DNA of 64,000 nt from Larix kaempferi (lineage: Eukaryota > Streptophyta > Pinopsida > Pinales > Pinaceae): positions 18,090,501 through 18,154,500 of the forward strand of contig BSBM01000643.1 in NCBI GenBank assembly GCA_027924585.1, written 5' to 3'. Under the pieces are notes generated by a model, which was given only the letters and a program-made list of their open reading frames with translations, was not told where the DNA came from and searched no databases. A program made the translations under genes and the position numbers. How positions within the stretch are numbered: position 1 is the first letter of the stretch; every line of letters begins with the position of its first letter. Positions 54,920 through 64,000 of the stretch are shown here, piece after piece.

Positions 54920-57590
54920 AGTACCTCTTTAGGTAAAGCCCATTACGGGGTTCACCCAAAGATATTCCATCATAATCTTCAAGCTCGTAAGCTCCCTTTT
55001 CCAAATTACGTTTGATAATGTAAGGTACAGGCCACATGGACTCGAACTTTCCTACCCCTAGCTTGTCATGTTTCTGGTCGTATGTGAGGACCACGTCACC
55101 CTCATTGAAGATACGAGGTTGCACTAACTTGTCGTATTGAGCTTTGATGCATTTCTTATGTGCTTCGTTAGCAAGAGCGACATCTCGGCGGGACTCGTCA
55201 AGTTTTTCTAAGTACAGGAAACATTCTTCCTCGGCAGTAGTGTTGGGAAGAAGTTCGACAGCAAGTTGTAGAGATGGGATTTCACAATCTATGGGGAGGA
55301 TAGCCTCCAATCCATACATCAATTGGAAAGGAGTAAAACTTGTAGCGGTTTTAACAGAAGTTTTGTAGACCCATAATGCTGAAAAGAGCATATTATACCA
55401 ATTGGACTTATGCGTTCCTACCATCCTTTGGACCATAGTTTTCAAGACCTTGTTAATGGGCTCGACCTGTCCATTGGATTGCGGTTAGTAGGGTATTGAG
55501 TTTTCATGGTGAAAACCCAATCTATTGCTCATTTCATCAACCATATGGTTATGAAAGTGAGAACCATGATTGGTGACTATCGCCTGAGGAACTCCAAACC
55601 ATGCTATCACATGATTGAACATGAAGAGTGCAGCGGTTTTGTTGTCGTTTGGGTATGTAGGCATTGCCTCGACCAATTTTGTGAAATAATCCATAGCTAC
55701 GATGATGTAACTATGCCCCCTAGCCGAGGTAGGCTTACAATGCATAAAATCGATGCCCCATTTTGCAAAGGGGCCCACGACAACAACCGGGTGTAATGGG
55801 GTGGGATGGGTGCGCTTCTTTGTGTGAAAATGTTGACATGGAGGACATCTCTTCATGGCCTCAAAACAATCTTTAAAGATAGTAGGCTAATAATATCTCG
55901 CGTGCAGAATCTTCTTGGCTGTAGCCATCCCAGAGAGGTGACCACCACATGCCCCAGCGTGACAGTCATTTAGAACATGTTCAGCCTCATCGTGAGTTAG
56001 ACAACGTCGAAGAATTGAATCGACGCCACGGCGGTACAAAGTATCACTAATGATAAGGTAATACTTTGCATGGTGATGTATACGATGATGATCGTCACGA
56101 GACAGATTGGGGTTGAAACATTGGGTTTGAAGATACAATGTGATATCTCCATACCATGGGTCAGACGTACTGATAAGAAACAATGACTCATCTAGAAAGG
56201 AGTCATTGGGCTCAGCTTCTACATTGGTATGGGGGAGGTCGCAAATAAGCTCGGCAAACACCAAAGACTTCTTAGACTTAGCTTTTTCGAAAAGAACGTC
56301 GAATTCTTGCAGTATCACAATCCAGCGTGAATACTTGCCCCCAAGCACTTGACGTGTCAGAACATGGTACATGGGGTTTGAATCAGCAATGATGGTAGTG
56401 GTGTGGAGTAGAATATAATGTCGTAACTTTTGCACAGCAACTACTGCGAGAGCAAGCTTCTCAACATGTGAATAGCAAGTTTCAGTATCAATGAGACCTT
56501 TACTGGCATACTAGATCACATGTTCTTGGGTGTTTTGGTCTTCCTGAACCAAAACCATGGCGATAGTGGTGTCGGAAGCAGCGAGATATAGGATGTAATC
56601 TCGATAGTAATTTAGTGGTTGGATCACAAGGGCATGCGTGATGGCATGCTTCAGACTATCGAAAGATTGTTGAGCCTGGTCATCCCAAATAAACGGGACG
56701 TCCTTTTTCATTAATCTCATGTAGCCCTGCATCTTTTATGCGAAGATACAAACGAAGCGTCGTAAGTAAGTTGCTCTGCCTTGCAGGCTTTGAAGTTTCG
56801 TGATATTAGTAGGAGGCAGAAGAGCGATGATGGCTTCCACCTTCGAGGGATCGATGTGGATCCAACTTTGGAGACGATAGAGCTGAGGAGGTGTCTGGAA
56901 TCGACACAAAAAATACTTTGTGAGGATTCAGGTGGATGTTATACCACTTGCATCTATGGAAAACGGTCGTCAGATGATCAAAGTGGAGCTCACGCTGCTT
57001 CGAATGGGCAGGGAGATCGTCCAAGTAAGGTTCCACAAAGTCCTTCACATCGTGGAAAGTGTACGACATGGCCCGTTGGAAAGTGGTGCCAGCGTTTTTA
57101 AGGCCAGAAGGGAGTTTGCAGTATGCAAATGTCCTCCAAGGGTAGATGAAATCCGTCTTGTGTTGATCGGCCGGGTGGATCTCAATTTGTTTGTAACCGG
57201 AAAAACCATCCATAAATGAGAAGATGACACTCCCAACATAATTGTCTATGAAGGGAGTCGGGTAGTTGTCCTTAGGACAAGCTTTGTTGAGATCCCGATA
57301 ATTGACACAGACACGGATGGTGCTAGGATTTTTGTTCACAAGAACGATAATTGAGACCCATTCTGTCAACGGGACAGGGTAAATGAAACCAACCTTCAAG
57401 AGATTTTCAATCTCTGCCTTGATTGCCGCAGTCTTCTGAGGGTGTACTAGTCGCAACTTTTGGTGAACAGGCTTGATGTTAGGATAGGTTTTGATCTTAT
57501 GCAAGACAATGGAGGGGTCTATCCCAGGCATCTCCTCGTAAGTCCAAGCGAATACGTCTCGAAATCATTTGAACAAGGCCGTAGCGAAGA
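54912..57590 (-). pseudogene. pol: Tat-2 RT, RNase H and integrase
   Basis: Minus strand. RT: VSIIVLVNKNPSTIRVCVNY, FMDGFSGYKQI, LKNAGTTFQ, YLDD box near 57010; then frame breaks near 56800. RNase H lacks the first Asp (LYLAASDTTIAMVLVQED), as in Tat-1. Integrase: HAGACGGHLSG, IDFMHCKP, VTNHGSHF and NGQVEPINK; the second catalytic Asp is replaced by Asn. It ends GEPRNGLYLKRYYV. Stops at about 56515, 55885 and 55483 break the frame. Confidence 0.92.
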
Positions 57591-59817
57591 TGATTTCTTC
57601 AGGGGAACACTTTTGGCCTAACTGAATGTGTTCCACTACACCAGGTTTTACCGAGATGTCGATCAAAGTAGTAGGATCGAGGTTGGCCAAGTTTCCTTCA
57701 GAATTGGTTTGACATGCGAGTATCAAAGATGGAGAGCCAGAAAGAACATCTGGTGTAAAAATGGTGTGGATGTCGTTCTCTACAATAGCCGAAATGGGAA
57801 AGGAAGATGAACGATGGTGCGTATCTTCCCACGGAGTATTATCCATGCTCATGATTTCCATGATGGACTCGTCAGAATGAAAAGTTCATAGAAAGGGGTC
57901 GGAGGAAGTCCGTTGCAAAGAACTAGGGGTGGAGGTCATAGATAAGTGATCCTCCGGGGCTGACTGGATAGCCTCGTACATAAGTTTGGAGGGTGACAGA
58001 GGCATGCGGTCTCCAATCAGGTGTGTGGTGGCTTCATCAGGTACAAGCCATGAATCGGTAGAGGTGGAGATAGAGGATAACTGCGAAGAGATCATGTGGA
58101 TCGTAGCGACATGATTTGGGGGATCCGAGATAGGAAAAAAGCCCTTAAGGGATGAATCCTTAAGGAGGCCAACCCCCACACTCTCATATTTTTGCAAAGA
58201 CTGTCCAATAGAAGGAACATTATCGCTTGGATGAGAAGTGGTGTCAGGAGTGCAGAAATCCAGTTAGTCGACTGTGACAATTCGCCCTTGATGGGGGAAT
58301 TGTACTACAGGGAAGATAGATGATGCAACCGCTTGCATGGTATAAAACTAATTACGGCCAAGCATAATGTTATAATCTAATGGGGCAGCGACCACTTCCA
58401 CGTTAAGGGTTATGGTCTTTCCACCTAGCTCTACCGTTAAAGCTTGTAACAGCCCATGAGGTTGAAAGCCACGACCGTCAAAGGCTCTCAAAGTAGTAGG
58501 AGAACGATTCAACTCGGGAGAACCTATGGATCTCCAACATGCGATCGACATGACTGACGTAGAGGCTCCTTCGTCTAAGAGGGTACGATGGATAATATTC
58601 CTATCAATATTCGTGGCAACTTGGAATGCCAATTGATGGGAGAGCCCCGGTTTGAAGTAGTACAGCCGGAACGTAATGGTGTTCGATAGATCCGGGTCAA
58701 TTGCACCAATAGTAGCGAGGAGATTCTTGTAGTGATTTGGACAGTTCTGCAAGACTTCGAGTGTCGACATAGCACAAGGAGCTTGTGCCAGGTCCTCTAC
58801 AATATTGTAGTTTTGGGAAGCCCGAGCATTTGGATTAAAAACCAATTTTCTAATCGTGCTCTTGGGTGGAAAAAACACTAGCTCAAAAGATGGCTTCTCG
58901 ATGGTGAGAGGTGTAGCTGGTATAGTGACATCGGGTATCGAGGTGGAAGCGTTTTCAGTATTACTTCCACCGGGTTCTTTGGCTGGAACGGTGTCGTATG
59001 AATGAGAACGAGTGGTCAAGTTGACAGTCTCATTACTTACCATGAGAACGTGTGCGGTGTTGGATGCTTCTTCCTGCGAAGAAGAACTGTGAGTGATCGA
59101 CTGCTGATTTTGAGCAAGGAAGTGATCGTTGAGAACTGCGGGTGTGGATTTGCTCTTAAGAAATTTTTGAACTTCGTCTCTATAGGGGCATTCCTTCAAA
59201 AAATGATCATCACCACACAGTAGACAAGGAAATTTTAACTTCCTTTTCTGCTTGGTATCATTAGGGGTGCTCTTTTGTTTCTGTTGGGTGGAAGGTTTCT
59301 TAGGTTTCCCCTTGTTCTTCTTCTTACCACCGTTCTTCTGAGGTGAATTTGATGAAACAAAATTCACCTCTTCAGTTGTAGCAAGGGTGGATGATTTAGT
59401 GGTGCTGAGACCAGCCCGCGTTGGTAGTGGGGACGAACCTTGGAGGTTCGTAGAACCAACAGGTTGATGAGAGGTAAGGGTGTGAAGGGATTCAATGATG
59501 CCATCATCTTGGGGTCCCTTGTGTGGTTTCATAGGATCATTAGCGTCGCGAGGTGCGTCTGGAAGAATATCAAACAATGTGCCGGATTGAGTATAAACTA
59601 AGTGTAGCACATGGGCACTAGCGATGGCCTGTTCTTCAGTGATAGCACCCCTCATGGCAACATCTCGTGCTATGGTAGGGATTCGAGGGAGGTGGGGGTG
59701 GACTAGTGGGAGGTGGGGGGATTCGAGGGAATATGAGTGGGGGTCCAGGTTGTAAAACATTTTTCTATCCCCAAAGAGTATAAGGATTACCGAGGTATGG
59801 TACCCCCTAAAGTGCAT
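57565..59817 (-). pseudogene. Tat-2 gag C-terminus, protease and spacer
   Basis: 59817-58348 is one open frame of 489 residues: the end of gag (YTQSGTLFDILPDAPRD), a Lys-rich stretch, a CCHC-like knuckle with spacing CX2CX3HX4C (CLLCGDDHFLKEC), then protease with LLDEGASTSVMS and NIMLGRN. So gag and protease share a frame here. The spacer (58346-57565) is open in pieces but has no zinc knuckles like those of Tat-1. Most of the gag core seen in Tat-1 (10480-10870) is missing, so this copy could not make a particle. Confidence 0.88.
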
Positions 59818-60828
59818 TTCCAGGGTTAGGTTGACTTGGCGCGGGGTTAGGATAACCTAGATATGTTTGACTCGATGGAGGTTGGATTACATTGGACGGT
59901 CCTCCAGCATGGGATAGTCCTGTCGTAGAAGGTCCAGGAGGTAGCGAGTCATTAATGGTAGGTCCGATAGGGACCCCAATTGTAGTATTATGATTAAGAG
60001 ATGGGGGTTGCCCCCTAGCCACAATAGGCTGACCATTCAGCAATGGTTGACCCAACATAGGTTGCCGGCTAGCTACTGTAGTAATAACATTACCAAAATG
60101 GTAATCCAGGGGAATGGAGTATCCTCCCCTCGAATTTTAAGGTGGGGGAAGAACTGGTAAAGTAACTGTGGTAGTGACAGGTGTTTTGGACTGTTGTCCT
60201 TCAACCAGTTGGTTCATTTGGAGTGCAGGACTGGACTCTTGCGAGGGTTGACCAATCTCATTAATGGTTAGATTATGGAGGGATGGTTCGGGTGACCCAA
60301 AAGATATCGGATAAGCTGGGGGTTCTCTATACCTGGTCGTTGCTTGAGAATTTGTCTGCAAAGATCTTTGCCCCTAACATGTAATCGTTCCAGACGATCA
60401 TGAATAGGGCCGAATATTTTGGCGGGGTCGAGCCTGTAGATGGGTTTAGAGGATTCTGGAGTAGTCCAGTTAGGTGGGGATGCGATGGAAAAATGAGCCA
60501 TTGGGTGGCCGGTAGAAGATATCCAGAAGGCTTCTAATGGGCCAACAGTGGCTGTGGGGTTGTCTTGGGGTTGGTTTATCCATTCTAATGACCCAGGCTC
60601 TCCCAAAGCAATGCGATGTAGGTCTTGTGAAGTGGGAAGTTGTGCTTCTTCATCCTGTGGGGGATGAGCGAGAGGTGAATCTGGAGGAGTATGTGGAAAC
60701 AAAAGTCCTCCAACATTCAAAGTGGGGTTTTCCACTTCATTGACCGAGATCGTGTTAAGCTGATCCATTCTTACCCTTGAAATAACCTCCGGATTAAGGG
60801 GATATTCGGGTGATAAGTTTAAGATCAT
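59807..60828 (-). pseudogene. gag: Tat-2 gag N-terminus
   Basis: Starts at ATG 60828 (MILNLSPEYPLNPEVISRV) and runs 186 residues, then shifts frame near 60300; further Pro/Gln/Asn-rich pieces (60361-60137, 60058-59807) resemble the variable gag N-terminus of Tat-1 in composition. Shortly after 59817 the text jumps to the end of the gag core. Confidence 0.75.
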
Positions 60829-62979
60829 ACAGGATCTTCTCTAGGGGAAATCCACTAGAGTGTCAGGAAAATCAGCCAGGATGGTTGAAACAGTGTTTCT
60901 CCTAAGGGTATGCTACAAAAGAAAAGCAGTCCATAAAAACCTACTCAAACTAAGGCAACAAGCAGACTTATGTGACAGAGTGGATTCAAAGTCTGGAACC
61001 TCACGGGATTATCAAGGCATCGCAAACCGCGATATATTGCAGGGTCCAACAATATGATCCGACAAGGAGGATTCGGACTGTACCCTTTCTTGCATACCCA
61101 ATTACCTGGACAGTATTTGCGTGTTAATCTCCCTGAGTGCTATTCTCGGTGTATTTCTTTGCCAAGACGGCCAAATGGTTAACTCGGTTGGTTTCAGGAA
61201 TCCTAATGGTGTCTCCCGATATACGCAAGGTACGTGGGAGATCAAATCCGTAGTGGTGTTTTCTAATGCACAACCGTTCGGCAAGAGACCTTCCGATATA
61301 CTACCGAGTATGTGATACACCCTTCGATATATGCCAAGTATGGATTATGGTACTTGGTGGGTACGTGAAGGATCTCGATATACCTATAAGTACGTGGAAG
61401 ACTACAGTATCCCCGGGATATAGTGCTGACAAATAACGACAACTACCATGCTTAACGACACCGGAACACGTCTCTAACTTACACACAAGTTTCTAAATAT
61501 TTTACCCTAGTTCTACCATTAATTTTATTTGGATGGTTAGGTGAATGCATGAGGTGAGAACATAATCAGAAACATAATGCAAGTCCTAGCTACATGCAAA
61601 AGTATGCTTTTATTTTTGATGAATGCTACCTATGGGAAGGAGAAATATTCTTTTTCTTTCTGACAATTTTCACCAAAGCAATGCATGCAACACAATCCCA
61701 ACTCTACGAAAAATGATGTCGAAGCATTCTTTTCCTTTTCGTGCGAAATGAAAAAATTCACAACACTACTAAATCCAAATCACAACAATTTTCCTTTTCT
61801 TTTTCTTTTCAAAGTAAAGCAATACTAGGTAATGAAAAGAGAGGATTCCGAGATGGAGTATGCAAGCTTTTCAATTTCACTTTCAATGACCTAAAAGCAA
61901 TAAAAGTTAAAAATGCACCTATGTTTTCTTAGCATGGAATTAATTTTGCAAAAATCGAAGCATCTTTGAGTCTTTCAAGAAGATGAGCGATTCATAATTC
62001 AAGAAAAAACACAATTGGTCATATATTCATTCAATTTTTCTAGAACATAAATGAAAAGCTTGAGAAATGATGGGAAAGAAACACTTTTTAACTTTTCAAT
62101 GGATGTATCAAAACCATAATTTGATAACAACTATGCTTTCAGATGTGAATGATTGAAAAGAAAACACTACTTGCAGCACTCAATACACTCAGAGAACTCA
62201 AGAAAAGACGAGCACTCAGTCAAGCTGAAAGACACATAAGACTCAAAATCAGACAGTAGCAGGCAAACCAAGCAAGCAAAGATCAAATAATAAATGTAAA
62301 TGAGGTCTGGAGGCTGATCTAATGCAATGAACATATCAAGGGTGGAAGGAAGGGAATGGAAGGGTGAGTGGATGAAGGTGGAGGAGACAAGAGTATCCAC
62401 CACTACCGGTCTTCAGACTTGTCCAAGACGGAACGCTGAATCAATCCAAACAAAACCAAACGCTCAAAACACAAATCAAATATGGGATCTCTGGCTGGAT
62501 CTTGCAGCATAGAGGGAGTTCATACAACAAACCAAAGTTTAGACTGACAAATGGAGAGGGGATGCCTGCATGTCAAGTTTTGACAAATCAGCGCACCCTG
62601 TGCTTGTACACAGTGCGACGTCGCAGTTTACCTGTACGGTAAGTGCGACAATGTCGCAATTTACCAATTAAAGGAATGTGATGAGCAACTAACAGGTAAA
62701 GAACAGAGGCTATAAGTGACACAGTGTTGCTCTGTTTCCACTAACCAGGTGCGACAGGCGGAGTCTAAATTAAAAAATGAATCAGATCTCCCAGCAATGA
62801 ACCATGGAATTGTTTGAAAATGAGTAGTACAAATTCAGAGGAAGTAGAACAGAGACTTCTCAACGAAGATCTGATAGTGAAATCAAATCACAAAGAAAAT
62901 GACAAAATAAAAAGGCTTGTGTCAGGCAATCAACTGAAAATGACTCTCAGACTGACCACTATTAAAACAAAATGTACAT
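60829..62979 (-). other. Tat-2 leader
   Basis: Noncoding, about 2.1 kb. 61100-61480 carries CGATATA and GTACGTGG words repeated several times and weakly matches the leader block of Tat-0 and Tat-1. 61500-62500 is A-rich. 62585-62765 has GTGCGACGTCGCAG-type inverted words, the leader counterpart of the Tat-1 33-bp array. No gene supported. Confidence 0.6.
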
Positions 62980-62997
62980 TCCCCAGTATGGTCGCCA
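62980..62997 (-). other. Primer binding site of Tat-2
   Basis: Minus strand TGGCGACCATACTGGGGA, four bases after the LTR end. Intact version of the Tat-0 site. Confidence 0.88.
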
Positions 62998-63001
62998 GAT
63001 T

Positions 63002-63892
63002 TTTTTGATGGACAATCCACTCAAGCAGACACCAACAGGATCTCCATAGCTCAATGTGAGTCTAGAACAAATAGAACAGACTACAAATGGATTTCCTAGA
63101 TCTACTTAAGGATCAAGTGGTAGATGCCTTACCTTTTACTTCGCAATCCTCTTTCTTGAATGTTGCTCCATGTCCAACGGTCGTCAGATCTCAGCTGCAA
63201 GACCTGTTAAGACACAAACAACAAGATAACACGAGTAAAGAGCATCTATACAATAAGAGATCTAAGTAAACAGTTAAGCAAGTAAACTGCTCAATATCAT
63301 CACACATCAACAATATTGGTGGAAAGCATTTGTATTACTGTAAATAGAGGGAAATACATAGTAGAGATATAGAACTACAACCACGGCTTAACACTGCAGC
63401 CCTTATCCATCCAAGCCATTTTCCATATCCTCCCAAGGAAGTATGAGTCTCCTAATAGGTGAGTAGAGATCTCCCAAGGATGATTTCACTAGCATGTAGA
63501 TACCATAGACTTCCTCCCCTTAGGATGGGAGTGAGCTTCATTTAAATAGGACTAAGTGGATAGGATAGGTTGAGATATGATAGGAGAGGCTTAAGGGATA
63601 TCTCCAAGGTGTTAGGAACCAAGTGCCAACTCTCCAAGAGGTCATGGATAGGGTCCCAAGTCAGCAGGCTTCGAGAAGGGACTCGAAGAAGCTATTTTTG
63701 CCATCCAACTGGCTTCGTCGCACCCTGTAATAGGGAAAGGTGCGACGTCGCAGGTTGCTTGAGTGCAGCCTGCGACGACCTCTCAAAACCTAGTACAAAT
63801 GAGTACAAATCCATTCAGGTCAATCACTCAATTAGGGTAACTTTAGGGCTGTATACATTGAATCTGATGATGAGGATATTTTAGGTGTAACA
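63002..63892 (-). repeat. 5' LTR of Tat-2
   Basis: About 891 bp, minus strand from TGTTACACC; the distal end has drifted to ...CATCAAAAA. TATA-like CTATTTAAATG at about 63548-63538. Contains GTGCGACGTCGCAGG at 63740-63755. Followed by TSD ttaac. Confidence 0.92.
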
Positions 63893-63897
63893 TTAAC

Positions 63898-64000
63898 CAC
63901 CAACTGTTTCTTTTGACTAGTGGTAATCTCCTCTAGTGTAGTTCCTGTCGCCAGAAACTGAAGGATTTGTTCATAGTAGTCATCAGCCACCTCGACTCTG
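63898..64000 (-). pseudogene. GypE pol, segment upstream of the Tat-2 insertion
   Basis: Minus strand reads DDYYEQILQFLATGTTLEEI in one open frame that joins the frame at 37816 across the Tat-2 TSD, in the linker between RNase H and integrase. The rest of the GypE pol lies beyond the window. Confidence 0.85.

Larger units (their letters stand above)
37817..63892 (-). mobile_element. Tat-2, Tat-like Ty3/gypsy element split by Gyp-3
   Basis: LTRs of about 890 bp at 63002-63892 (5') and 37817-38705 (3'), TSD ttaac (63893-63897 and 37812-37816). Without Gyp-3 it is about 14.3 kb. It has the same layout as Tat-1: leader, gag, protease with DEGAS, RT, RNase H, integrase, extra RNase H, antisense PMD-like gene, long 3' noncoding region, PPT. 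Sequence divergence from Tat-1 is high at DNA level, so they are separate families. gag core is deleted and pol has many stops. Confidence 0.93.

Overview
This window is nuclear DNA of a land plant with a large, repeat-packed genome. Nothing looks bacterial or viral-genomic, and I found no host gene, tRNA or rRNA. The Ty3/gypsy and Ty1/copia families, the depth of nesting and the long AT-rich decayed spacers fit a gymnosperm-like genome, but that placement is a guess. Essentially the whole window is LTR retrotransposons inserted into one another. Several borders can be fixed to the base by matching LTR ends and 5-bp target-site duplications (TSDs).

Left stack. At 1-2142 lies the 5' end of a + strand Tat-like element (Tat-0: LTR end, primer site, leader, start of gag). 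It abuts ChrG, a minus-strand chromovirus (2143-31540, 5' LTR truncated). ChrG is split by Copia-A (4307-27181, minus, TSD agtgc). Copia-A is split by Tat-1 (7076-22688, +, TSD acacc), a 15.6-kb element whose LTRs are almost identical. Tat-1 runs 5' LTR, primer site, leader with a 33-bp repeat array, gag, protease, zinc-knuckle spacer, RT, RNase H, integrase, a second RNase H, an antisense spliced gene, a second 33-bp array, 3' noncoding region, polypurine tract (PPT), 3' LTR.

Middle. 31541-32281 is a foreign gag fragment. 32282-36625 is decayed sequence with one possible LTR.

Right stack. GypE, a minus-strand gypsy integrase, is split by Tat-2 (37817-63892, minus, TSD ttaac). Tat-2 is split by Gyp-3 (38842-50613, +, TSD gatgt), which is split by Copia-B (42473-49817, minus, TSD cgctc/tgctc). 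GypE resumes at 63898 and runs off the end.

The most interesting content is shared by the two diverged Tat-like elements. Both carry an extra RNase H domain downstream of integrase rather than before it. Beyond it, both carry an antisense gene related to the plant mobile domain (PMD), interrupted by a short GT-AG intron at the same position and phase. In Tat-1 this antisense gene also has a TATAAATA box, a predicted upstream intron and an intact predicted product of about 364 residues. A 33-bp repeat with the same period and eight anchor motifs lies both in the Tat-1 leader and at the head of the antisense gene. I read this as a retrotransposon lineage that carries its own antisense transcription unit.
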